Positions 1 to 5,851 are shown, counted from the first letter of the stretch. The stretch is 5,851 nucleotides of DNA from an uncultured bacterium (GCA_905214855.1 CAJMNU010000095.1:1-5851); one strand, 5' to 3'. Made by a program: numbers and translations. Notes: a model not told the origin generated them from the letters alone.

Positions 1-147
1 CAGGAAAGAATTTTGAATATTGCAGATGAGATTGTTGTGATCGCAGGTGGACAGATCATAAAACAGGGGTCAAAAGAAGAGGTTATGCCACAGATCGTAG
101 GCACTTCCTCCGCAGTAGATACATGTCAGACTTACAGGGGGGAATAA
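1..147 (+). CDS. sufC: Fe-S cluster assembly ABC ATPase, SufC/SmsC-like, C-terminal 48 residues
   Basis: Frame 1 is open from the first base to a TAA at 145-147 and yields 48 residues starting QERILNIADEIVVIAGG. This matches the end of a SufC-type ABC ATPase: the stretch just after the H-loop histidine (expected immediately before the window), then the ADEIVVIAGGQIIKQG strand-turn-strand typical of ABC nucleotide-binding domains, then a short tail. SufC is a cytoplasmic ATPase that binds the SufB/SufD scaffold and drives its conformational change during Fe-S cluster assembly; it is not a transporter. The Walker A, Q-loop, signature and Walker B lie upstream, so the identification rests on this tail plus the neighbouring SufB-family gene, which starts 3 bases after the stop. 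The start codon and promoter are not visible. Family assignment is fairly secure; whether it is better called sufC or smsC is a naming question. Confidence 0.85.
   Translation, partial: QERILNIADEIVVIAGGQIIKQGSKEEVMPQIVGTSSAVDTCQTYRGE
137..142 (+). promoter_or_regulatory. Ribosome binding site of the SufB-family gene
   Basis: A run of six G (AGGGGGGAA) lies inside the last codons of the upstream ATPase gene, 8 bases before the ATG at 151. It supports that ATG as the start and implies translation of the two genes from one message. Confidence 0.75.
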
Positions 148-150
148 GAG

Positions 151-1068
151 ATGGATCAGATACAGAAAACATTATTAGAAGAAGTAGCAGATCTTCATGA
201 AGTTCCGGCAGGTGCTTATAATATCCGTGCGAATGGAAAGATGGCAGCAAGAAGTACAACAGCACATATTGATATTGTGTCAAAGGATGACGGCTCTGGA
301 ATTGATATCCATATTCAGCCCGACACGAAGAATGAGAGTGTACACATTCCAGTAGTTCTCAGCGAAAGTGGTTTTACGGAGATGGTATACAATGATTTTT
401 ATATTGGGGCAGATGCAGATGTAACCATTGTTGCAGGATGTGGTATTCATAATGGAGGAGACAAAGATTCTAAACATGATGGAATCCATCGCTTCTTTGT
501 CGGAGAAAATGCAAAGGTACGCTATGTAGAAAAGCATTATGGGAGCGGAGACGGCAGAGGAAAGCGTATTATGAATCCGGGTACGGAAGTACACATGGAA
601 AAAAATAGCTATATGGAGATGGAAATGGTACAGATCAAGGGCGTTGATTCCACGATCAGGACAACCAAGGCAGATTTAGAGGATGGGGCAAAGCTGGTGA
701 TCCGTGAACGTCTTTTGACACATGGGACACAGACAGCAAAAAGCGAATATGTTATAAATCTGAATGGAGAGGATTCCAGTGCAAACGTTGTTTCACGTTC
801 TGTTGCCAAAGAGTCTTCCTATCAGCTGTTTGTATCTAAAATAAATGGAAATGCAAAATGTGCGGGACATACAGAATGTGATGCGATCATTATGGATGAT
901 GCCAAAATCAGTGCAGTGCCGGAAATTACGGCAAATAGTACAGAGGCAGCGTTGATTCATGAGGCAGCGATCGGTAAGATCGCAGGTGAACAGATCATCA
1001 AATTGATGACACTTGGACTGACTGAAGAAGAAGCAGAAGCACAGATTGTCAACGGATTTTTAAAGTAG
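151..1068 (+). CDS. sufB: Short SufB/SufD-family Fe-S cluster assembly scaffold (SmsB-like)
   Basis: The gene encodes 305 residues, far shorter than SufB (about 470-495) or SufD (about 420), because it lacks the long N-terminal helical region and is mostly the beta-helix core plus C-terminal helices. The C-terminal signature is clear: residues 237-244 read CAGHTECD, followed by SAVPEI (254-259), HEAAIGKIAGEQ (270-281) and GLTEEEAEAQIVNGFL (289-304). Cys243 and the His270-Glu271 pair sit where the functional Cys and His/Glu residues of SufB occur by motif position; Cys97 and Cys237 are further candidates for cluster ligands. The protein is expected to form the cytoplasmic scaffold on which the adjacent SufC-like ATPase acts. 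The ATPase-scaffold pair with no sufS, sufU or sufD after it fits the minimal two-component SUF-like (SMS) system of anaerobes, in which one homodimeric scaffold replaces SufBD. The ATG at 151 is chosen for its G-rich ribosome binding site 8 bases upstream. A terminator follows, so this is the last gene of its unit. Family confidence is high; exact naming (sufB, sufD or smsB) is less certain. Confidence 0.9.
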   Translation: MDQIQKTLLEEVADLHEVPAGAYNIRANGKMAARSTTAHIDIVSKDDGSGIDIHIQPDTKNESVHIPVVLSESGFTEMVYNDFYIGADADVTIVAGCGIHNGGDKDSKHDGIHRFFVGENAKVRYVEKHYGSGDGRGKRIMNPGTEVHMEKNSYMEMEMVQIKGVDSTIRTTKADLEDGAKLVIRERLLTHGTQTAKSEYVINLNGEDSSANVVSRSVAKESSYQLFVSKINGNAKCAGHTECDAIIMDDAKISAVPEITANSTEAALIHEAAIGKIAGEQIIKLMTLGLTEEEAEAQIVNGFLK

Positions 1069-1101
1069 AAGAAGGAATAACAGGAAAACAGTAGGAAAAA
1101 T

Positions 1102-1150
1102 AACAGGGGGAAATGAGTGTGGGATGCATTTGTTTTCTCCTGTTTTTTTT
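1102..1150 (+). terminator. Rho-independent terminator of the Fe-S assembly unit
   Basis: Arms 1102-1113 and 1133-1144 pair over 12 bp, with ten Watson-Crick pairs and two G-U pairs. The 19-nt loop contains a further ATGCAT palindrome, and eight T follow at 1143-1150. It lies 34 bases after the scaffold gene's stop. An alternative left arm at 1079-1090 can pair with the same right arm, leaving a 2-nt bulge. Confidence 0.75.
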
Positions 1151-1336
1151 GTGTATTGATTTTGGCGATTTTGGGGTGTGAAAAGCCAAAAATTTTGATA
1201 TCTATCTGATCTGTATGGTAAATCGGCAGGCAGGAGAGAGATAAAAGAGAGAAAAGGGATAAAGAACAGAAAAAGGAACATACAGGAATACAAAAGAATA
1301 TATTGAGAGAGAATGGATAGAAAGCCGGTATCTTAG
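1151..1336 (+). promoter_or_regulatory. Purine-rich leader upstream of the subtilase gene
   Basis: No convincing gene lies between the terminator and the protease. From about 1226 to 1324 the + strand is overwhelmingly A and G. The promoter is not clear: TTGATA at 1195-1200 resembles a -35 but has only a weak -10 partner near 1218-1223. CATACAGG at 1279-1286 with GGATAAA at 1257-1263 loosely resembles a SigE-type sporulation promoter. A canonical Shine-Dalgarno sequence is missing in front of the ATG at 1337. The call is that the region is a leader; the individual elements are tentative. Confidence 0.4.
1313..1336 (+). other. Possible 7-codon leader mini-ORF abutting the subtilase start
   Basis: ATG at 1313 opens a reading frame MDRKPVS that ends at TAG 1334-1336, directly adjacent to the ATG at 1337 in the same frame. 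A GAGAGAGA run at 1305-1312 precedes it but lies very close to the ATG. Because the main start lacks a good ribosome binding site, translation could be coupled through this mini-ORF. It could equally be chance; there is no direct evidence that it is translated. Confidence 0.2.
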
Positions 1337-3046
1337 ATGGACAGTCAAAAGGCAGAAAATCTTTTGAATCTAGCATTGGATACACCAAATGATGAGAGAA
1401 GTCAATCTCAGATTTTGGATACGGGATTTGATGAGAAAAGCGGTCGATGGGAATTGATTGTGCGTTATAGCGGAGATTTAAAGGAAATATTGAGAGAATA
1501 TCCACAGGTAGAAAGCTATTCGCTTTTTAGGGGATATGCAGTATTGATTGTACCTCAGGAAGATGTGGAAAGATTGATCGCACTTCCACAGATCATTTAT
1601 GTAGAGAAGCCCAAACGGCTGTATTTTTCTATTGCACAGGGGAAAAGTGCTTCCTGTATCAATCCGTTGCAGTATGGAAGTGAGAATTTAACAGGAAAAG
1701 GTGTCTTGGTAGCAGTGATTGATTCAGGAATTGACTACTATCATGAAGATTTTAGGAATGTGGATGGGAGCAGCAGGATTTTAAGGCTCTGGGATCAGGT
1801 GACAGGAAATGTGTATACAAAAGAAGAACTGGATCTTGCCCTAACGATGGGGAGCAGGGATGCAGCTCTTACAAAAGTTCCTTCTATAGATGTGTCTGGT
1901 CATGGAACAGCAGTGGCGGGGATTGCGGCAGGAAATGGGAGAGGAGGAAGAGGGGCTGTACGTGGCATTGCCTATGAAAGTTCTCTTCTAATTGTAAAAT
2001 TAGGAAGTCCATTAAAAGATTCTTTTCCCAGAACGACACAGTTGATGCGTGCTATGCAGTTTGCAGTCGAGCAGGCAGAATATTTTAAGATGCCTCTGGT
2101 AGTAAATCTGAGTTTTGGGAATTCTTATGGTTCGCATGATGGAAGCAGCCTTTTAGAAACCTATTTAGATACGATTGCAGATATTGCAAGAGTTAGTATC
2201 GTGGTGGGAACTGGAAATGAAGGGAGTGGAGAGGGGCATCACATGGGGATGCTGAGAGAAGGGGAGGAGCAGGTAGTAGAGTTTTCGATTGCTCCGTTTG
2301 AGACAGGGATCAATCTTCAATTATGGAAAAGTTATGTAGATGAGTTTGATGTATCTCTTCTTAGCCCTTCTGGTGTAAAGGCAGGTCCGATCAGTCAGAT
2401 TCTGGGAGCGCAGCAGATCATGTTTGAGGATACAAAAGTTCTTTTATATTATGGAAAACCAAGTCCCTACAGCATTGCACAGGAAATCTTCATGGATTTT
2501 CTTCCAAGAAAAGACTATTTGGGAAGTGGAGTGTGGAAATTGATTTTAACTCCTAAAAAAATTGTAGATGGTCGTTACGATCTGTGGCTGCCGGTTGAAG
2601 GAGTGAGAAACCGTTCCACAAGATTTCTTACTCCAAGTCCCAATACAACATTGACAATTCCGTCTACCGCAGATAAGGTGATCTCTGTTGGCGCATACAA
2701 TGATGCGTTTCAATCGCTGACAGATTTTTCTGGCAATGGTTTCACAAGGCGTACTAATCAGATAAAACCAGATCTGGCAGCACCTGGAGTGGATATTTTG
2801 ACAGCAAAAGCAGGAGGAGGATACGAAAGTCTGACAGGTACTTCGTTTGCAGCTCCGTTTGTGAGCGGAACAGCAGCATTATTGATGCAGTGGGGGATCA
2901 TAGAGAAAAATGACCCATATTTGTATGGAGAAAAATTGAAAGCATATCTTTTAAGAGGAGCAAAACCAATTGCAGGTATTACTGTGTATCCAGATAACAG
3001 GGTTGGATATGGGGCACTTTGTGCGGCTGACAGCATACCTAGATAA
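1337..3046 (+). CDS. Intracellular S8 family (subtilisin-like) serine peptidase with Csp-like architecture
   Basis: The gene encodes 569 residues. The order seen is an N-terminal prodomain (about 1-100, ending in IIYVEKPKRLYFSIAQ), then the peptidase domain with Asp129 (VAVIDSGID), His189 (SGHGTAVAG), oxyanion-hole Asn294 (GTGNEG), and Ser503 (LTGTSFAAPFVSGTAALL). The triad is intact, so this is not a pseudoprotease such as CspC. About 200 residues separate Asn294 from Ser503, and much of that (about 305-440) looks like an inserted beta-rich domain. Clostridial Csp proteases, which activate the cortex hydrolase SleC during spore germination, have a prodomain, a triad at similar positions and a jelly-roll insertion here. 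There is no signal peptide or membrane segment, so it should act inside the cell or be packed into the spore. Lachnospiraceae often carry several such genes, and not all are tied to germination, so substrate and role remain inferred. The ATG at 1337 is the first possible start because a TAG lies directly before it; its ribosome binding site is weak. It appears to be a single-gene unit after the terminator, with no clear terminator of its own. Fold and activity are confident; the Csp role is moderate. Confidence 0.9.
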   Translation: MDSQKAENLLNLALDTPNDERSQSQILDTGFDEKSGRWELIVRYSGDLKEILREYPQVESYSLFRGYAVLIVPQEDVERLIALPQIIYVEKPKRLYFSIAQGKSASCINPLQYGSENLTGKGVLVAVIDSGIDYYHEDFRNVDGSSRILRLWDQVTGNVYTKEELDLALTMGSRDAALTKVPSIDVSGHGTAVAGIAAGNGRGGRGAVRGIAYESSLLIVKLGSPLKDSFPRTTQLMRAMQFAVEQAEYFKMPLVVNLSFGNSYGSHDGSSLLETYLDTIADIARVSIVVGTGNEGSGEGHHMGMLREGEEQVVEFSIAPFETGINLQLWKSYVDEFDVSLLSPSGVKAGPISQILGAQQIMFEDTKVLLYYGKPSPYSIAQEIFMDFLPRKDYLGSGVWKLILTPKKIVDGRYDLWLPVEGVRNRSTRFLTPSPNTTLTIPSTADKVISVGAYNDAFQSLTDFSGNGFTRRTNQIKPDLAAPGVDILTAKAGGGYESLTGTSFAAPFVSGTAALLMQWGIIEKNDPYLYGEKLKAYLLRGAKPIAGITVYPDNRVGYGALCAADSIPR

Positions 3047-3086
3047 GAATTGCAAGCAAGTCCTGTGTGGGAAAATCAATTAAACA

Positions 3087-3098
3087 GAACATATGTTT
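3087..3098 (+). promoter_or_regulatory. Candidate LexA (SOS) box
   Basis: GAACATATGTTT differs at one position from the Gram-positive LexA/DinR core GAAC-N4-GTTC, and the inner AACATATGTT is a perfect 10-bp palindrome. It lies about 20 bases upstream of the weak -35 of the dgt-dnaG promoter, so it does not overlap the core promoter, which weakens a simple repression model. It could also serve an unseen upstream start, be another dyad-binding regulator's site, or be chance. Confidence 0.35.
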
Positions 3099-3117
3099 GA
3101 AAAACGCAAAAAATCGG

Positions 3118-3146
3118 TATACCAAATAAAAAATATATGCTATAAT
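3118..3146 (+). promoter_or_regulatory. SigA-type extended -10 promoter for dgt-dnaG
   Basis: A perfect TATAAT at 3141-3146 is preceded by TGC (3138-3140), giving an extended -10 element. At a 17-base spacing the -35 position (3118-3123) reads TATACC, which is weak, as is common with extended -10 promoters. Transcription would start near 3153, leaving a leader of about 85 nt before the dgt ATG. An A/T-rich stretch lies between the elements. Confidence 0.7.
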
Positions 3147-3214
3147 GTTCTAAACATACTATACAGAAGAGTAAAACTGATAAAGTAATAAAAATCGTAA
3201 GTGTCAATTGAGAA

Positions 3215-3239
3215 ATGACAAAGGGGGGGAGTTTGTCAT
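3215..3239 (+). promoter_or_regulatory. Hairpin presenting the dgt ribosome binding site in its loop
   Basis: ATGACAAA (3215-3222) and TTTGTCAT (3232-3239) are perfect 8-bp inverted repeats. The 9-nt loop, GGGGGGGAG at 3223-3231, is the Shine-Dalgarno sequence. The first two bases of the ATG at 3238 lie in the right arm. The Shine-Dalgarno sequence would stay exposed while the start codon is partly paired, so the structure could tune initiation at either of the two tandem ATGs (3238, 3241). Confidence 0.5.
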
Positions 3240-4245
3240 GATGATCCGGGAGACTGTGGAAGCGTGGGAGAGGGAACAGCTCAGTCCCTACGCTTCGCTG
3301 AGTGAGAACAGCAAAGGACGGGATCAGCAAGAACTTTCGTGTGATATCCGCCCGATTTATCAAAGAGACCGTGATAGGATTCTGCATAGTAAGGCATTTC
3401 GGCGTTTGAAACATAAGACACAGGTTTTTCTGGCTCCTGAGGGAGATCATTACAGGACACGTCTTACACATACTCTGGAAGTTTCACAGATTGCCAGAAC
3501 GATTGCCAGAGCACTCAGAATGAATGAGGATCTGACAGAGGCGATCGCACTTGGGCATGATCTTGGGCATACTCCATTTGGTCATGCGGGGGAAGACATT
3601 TTAAACCAGATCTGTCCGGATGGCTTTACACATTATGAACAGAGTGTAAGGATCGTGGAGGTATTGGAGAGGGAAGGAAGAGGTCTGAACCTGACGTGGG
3701 AAGTGAGAGATGGGATCAAGAACCACCGTACCGCTGGATGTCCCAGTACATTGGAGGGAAAGATCGTCCGTCTGTCTGATAAGATCGCATATATCAATCA
3801 TGATATTGATGATGCGATACGGGCAAAGTTATTTGTCGAGCAGGATCTGCCTCAGAAATATACAGATGTGTTGGGAGACAGTGTCGTAAAAAGGCTGAAC
3901 ACACTGATCCGTGATATGATCTCAAGCAGCCAGAATCAGCCGGATATTTGTATGTCACCAGAGATAGAAGAGGCGATGAAAGGGCTTAGACAATGGATGT
4001 TTGTCCATGTGTATAAAGGAAGTGCAGCAAAGAAAGAAGAAGCAAAGGCACAGCAGCTTATTGTGTATTTATATGAGTATTATATGGCACATATCGATCA
4101 GCTTCCCAGAGAATATTTGAATCGGATGGCTGCCCGTGGGGAGTCGAGAGGAAGAACAGTATGTGATTATATTGCCGGTATGAGTGACCAGTATGCGATT
4201 GACCGGTTTGAAGAACTATTTGTACCAAAGTCATGGAAAGTGTAG
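3238..4245 (+). CDS. dgt: Deoxyguanosinetriphosphate triphosphohydrolase-like protein (HD-domain dNTPase)
   Basis: The gene encodes 335 residues, the size of the shorter Gram-positive dGTPase-like proteins (E. coli Dgt is about 505). Such enzymes hydrolyse dNTPs to the deoxynucleoside and inorganic triphosphate in the cytoplasm, lowering or balancing dNTP pools. The family start DIRPIYQRDRDRILHSKAFRRLKHKTQVF is split here by position: DIRPIYQRDRD at 36-46 and HSKAFRRLKHKTQVF at 50-64. HD-superfamily metal ligands are all visible: His78 (RLTHTLEV), His107-Asp108 (GHDLGHTPFGH) and Asp181 (RLSDKIAYINHDIDD). Asn162-His163 in KNHR is also typical. The ATG at 3238 is chosen because GGGGGGGAG ends 6 bases upstream; the adjacent ATG at 3241 is nearly as good, while an in-frame TTG at 3208 has no ribosome binding site. 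The gene has its own promoter and runs into dnaG with a 10-base gap, an arrangement common in Clostridia. Substrate preference (dGTP or several dNTPs) cannot be read from the sequence. Confidence 0.93.
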   Translation: MMIRETVEAWEREQLSPYASLSENSKGRDQQELSCDIRPIYQRDRDRILHSKAFRRLKHKTQVFLAPEGDHYRTRLTHTLEVSQIARTIARALRMNEDLTEAIALGHDLGHTPFGHAGEDILNQICPDGFTHYEQSVRIVEVLEREGRGLNLTWEVRDGIKNHRTAGCPSTLEGKIVRLSDKIAYINHDIDDAIRAKLFVEQDLPQKYTDVLGDSVVKRLNTLIRDMISSSQNQPDICMSPEIEEAMKGLRQWMFVHVYKGSAAKKEEAKAQQLIVYLYEYYMAHIDQLPREYLNRMAARGESRGRTVCDYIAGMSDQYAIDRFEELFVPKSWKV

Positions 4246-4248
4246 GGG
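4244..4248 (+). promoter_or_regulatory. Ribosome binding site of dnaG overlapping the dgt stop codon
   Basis: AGGGG uses the last two bases of the dgt TAG. It is 7 bases from the ATG at 4256 but only 1 base from the ATG at 4250, which decides the dnaG start in favour of 4256 and indicates translational coupling. Confidence 0.65.
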
Positions 4249-4255
4249 AATGAAG

Positions 4256-5851
4256 ATGTATTATCCAGATGATGTTGTGGAAGAAGTCCGAATGAGGAAT
4301 GATATCGTGGATGTGATATCCCAATATGTGAAATTGCAGAAAAAGGGAAATAATTATTTTGGATTGTGCCCTTTTCACAATGAAAAATCCCCGTCTTTTT
4401 CTGTATCAGGAAGTAAGCAGATGTATTACTGCTTTGGATGTGGAGCAGGGGGAAATGTTCTGACATTTGTAATGCAGTATGAAAATTATACATTTCAGGA
4501 AGCATTGACGATGCTTGCAGAACGTGCTGGGGTGGAATTGCCAAAACAGGAGATCTCACAGGAAGCCAGACGGCAGGCAGATCTGAGGACAGCACTGATC
4601 GAAGTGAATCGTTTGGCAGCAAATTATTATTACCACTATCTGCATCAGCCTCAGGGACAACAGGCATTGGAGTATCTGAGAGGAAGAGGATTGAGCGACG
4701 ACACGATCCGTCGGTTTGGTCTTGGATATTCTAATAAGACCAGCAACGATCTGTATCAATATCTGAGAAAAAAGGGATATGCAGATGAAATTTTGAAAGA
4801 AAGCGGTCTGTTCACAATGGAGGAACGAGGCGTTTATGATAAATTCTGGAATCGTGTTATGTTTCCGATCATGGATGTGAATAACCGAGTGATCGGCTTT
4901 GGAGGTCGTGTCATGGGAGATGGAAAGCCAAAGTATTTGAATTCCCCAGAGACACGTCTGTTTGATAAGAGTCGTAATTTATACGGTTTGAATTATGCAC
5001 GTACTTCCAGAAAAAAATATTTCCTGCTCTGTGAGGGGTATATGGATGTGATCTCGATGCAGCAGGCGGGGTATACGAATGCGGTGGCCTCTTTGGGAAC
5101 AGCCTTTACTTCTCAGCAGGCAGGCATCATAAAGCGCTATGTCGATCAGATCTTGACATATGACAGTGATGAGGCAGGAGTGAAAGCGGCACTGCGTGCG
5201 ATCCCGATCTTAAAAGAAGCAGGAATCTCGGCAAAAGTGTTGAATATGCGTCCTTATAAAGATCCAGATGAATTTATGAAACATATGGGAGCACAGGAGC
5301 TGGAAAAGAGGATTGAAGAGGCACGCAATAGTTTTTTGTTTGAGATTGATGTGCTGAAACAGGGATATAATATGGAAGATCCACAGGAAAAAACAGAATT
5401 TTATAACAGAGTGGCAGAAAAATTATTGGAATTTCCGGAAGCCTTGGAGAGAGATAATTATACTCAGGCTGTTTCCAGAGAGTTTTATATTCGATATGAA
5501 GATTTGAAAAAATTGGTAAATTCTCTTGGAAATAAGATTTCCTATGTTTCTTTGAGAGAGGAGCGAAGGGAAGAGGAGCGGCTTGCTGCACGAAGAAAGA
5601 AAGAAAATGGCATGAAACAGTCCCAGAAATTGCTTTTGACATGGCTGATCGAACGTCCGGAATTGTATGACAGGATAAAGAATGTGATCACACCAGCAGA
5701 CTTTGTGGACGAGCTTGCTGTGAAGGTAGCAGAGATGGTGTTTGCCCAGAAAGAAAAAGGAGAAAATAATCCAGCAGAGATTTTGAATCATTTTATCAAT
5801 GATGAGGAACAGTATCAGGAAGTAGCGGCTTTGTTCCACACAAATCTGACA
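4256..5851 (+). CDS. dnaG: DNA primase DnaG, truncated by the window end
   Basis: The gene is open for 532 codons to the last base; bacterial DnaG is usually about 600 residues, so roughly 60-70 are missing. It synthesises RNA primers for replication at the fork, recruited by the replicative helicase. The domains are in order. An N-terminal CHC2 zinc-binding domain has Cys38, His41, Cys59 and Cys62 (CPFH, CFGCGAGG). A basic catalytic core follows, with RVMFPIMD and FGGR (about 200-218) and the substrate-contacting KPKYLNSPET (224-233). The TOPRIM fold has Glu260 (CEGYMD), Asp303 and Asp305 (YDSDEAG), and Asp336 and Asp338 (KDPDEF). A charged linker (about 432-452, rich in Glu and Arg) leads into the start of the helicase-binding C-terminal domain. 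All expected catalytic residues are present and no frameshift is seen. The ATG at 4256 (MYYPDDVVEEVR) fits the ribosome binding site and the family start; an ATG at 4250 would add two residues. It is transcribed with dgt; rpoD is the usual next gene but is not in the window. Confidence 0.97.
   Translation, partial: MYYPDDVVEEVRMRNDIVDVISQYVKLQKKGNNYFGLCPFHNEKSPSFSVSGSKQMYYCFGCGAGGNVLTFVMQYENYTFQEALTMLAERAGVELPKQEISQEARRQADLRTALIEVNRLAANYYYHYLHQPQGQQALEYLRGRGLSDDTIRRFGLGYSNKTSNDLYQYLRKKGYADEILKESGLFTMEERGVYDKFWNRVMFPIMDVNNRVIGFGGRVMGDGKPKYLNSPETRLFDKSRNLYGLNYARTSRKKYFLLCEGYMDVISMQQAGYTNAVASLGTAFTSQQAGIIKRYVDQILTYDSDEAGVKAALRAIPILKEAGISAKVLNMRPYKDPDEFMKHMGAQELEKRIEEARNSFLFEIDVLKQGYNMEDPQEKTEFYNRVAEKLLEFPEALERDNYTQAVSREFYIRYEDLKKLVNSLGNKISYVSLREERREEERLAARRKKENGMKQSQKLLLTWLIERPELYDRIKNVITPADFVDELAVKVAEMVFAQKEKGENNPAEILNHFINDEEQYQEVAALFHTNLT

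Noticed and set aside
957..1505. 182-codon open frame on the minus strand spanning the intergenic region
   Set aside because: It is the complement of the purine-rich leader and of two gene ends; the product is dominated by Phe, Ser, Leu and Pro with no family signature, and it overlaps two well-supported + strand genes.
3047..3086. Possible terminator after the protease gene
   Set aside because: Only a short AATTG...CAATT pairing is visible, with no strong stem and no T-run; transcription may read through toward dgt.
3139..3156. Second LexA-like half-site near the dgt transcription start (GTTC at 3147-3150, TGTT-CTA-AACA at 3146-3156)
   Set aside because: The partner half-site is absent at the required spacing, and the small dyad has the wrong orientation and spacing for a LexA box.
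3208..3237. TTG start that would lengthen the dGTPase by 10 residues
   Set aside because: There is no ribosome binding site before it, and the extension would encode the Shine-Dalgarno run itself; ATG at 3238 has an ideal site.
4167..4667. 166-codon open frame on the minus strand across the dgt-dnaG junction
   Set aside because: It lies antisense to the conserved zinc-binding domain of DnaG and shows no recognisable domain; it is a shadow of the real gene.
5423..5839. 138-codon minus-strand open frame within dnaG
   Set aside because: It is antisense to the continuous DnaG reading frame, and its Phe/Leu-rich composition follows from the Lys/Glu-rich codons opposite.
1..5851. Mobile element, CRISPR array, tRNA or rRNA, toxin-antitoxin or defence system
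   Set aside because: No direct repeat array, terminal inverted repeat, transposase or RNA gene signature was seen on either strand; all long frames are explained by core genes.

Overview
The window looks like chromosomal DNA of an anaerobic, low-to-moderate GC Firmicute, most likely a Lachnospiraceae member (Clostridium cluster XIVa). The evidence is a compact SufC/SufB-type Fe-S pair, a Csp-like cytoplasmic subtilase, a Gram-positive-style dGTPase followed immediately by dnaG, strong purine-rich ribosome binding sites, and protein sequences that read like that family. The genus cannot be settled from this sequence. All five genes are on the + strand.

Positions 1-1150 hold the end of an Fe-S assembly unit: the last 48 codons of a SufC-like ABC ATPase, then after 3 bases a short 305-residue SufB/SufD-family scaffold. 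A hairpin with an eight-T run closes the unit. The pair fits the minimal two-gene SUF-like (SMS) layout. No cysteine desulfurase or second scaffold follows, and what lies upstream of the ATPase is outside the window.

Positions 1151-1336 are a gene-free, strikingly purine-rich leader with a possible 7-codon mini-ORF whose stop abuts the next start. Positions 1337-3046 encode a 569-residue S8 (subtilisin-like) peptidase with an intact Asp-His-Ser triad, a prodomain, no signal peptide and a long insertion before the catalytic serine. This is the architecture of the clostridial Csp germination proteases.

Positions 3047-3237 carry a LexA-like palindrome, a good extended -10 promoter, and a hairpin that places the Shine-Dalgarno sequence in its loop and the start codon at the edge of its stem. 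These precede a dNTPase of the HD superfamily (3238-4245), which is tightly coupled to dnaG (4256 to beyond the window end). This is the front of a macromolecular-synthesis operon; rpoD would be expected downstream, outside the window. The operon pairs an enzyme that degrades dNTPs with the primase that starts DNA synthesis.

The genes themselves are ordinary for this lineage. The points worth a second look are in the control regions: the LexA-like box, the SD-in-loop hairpin, and the mini-ORF and purine leader of the protease. I found no evidence of a new defence or mobile system, and no RNA gene, CRISPR array or insertion sequence.
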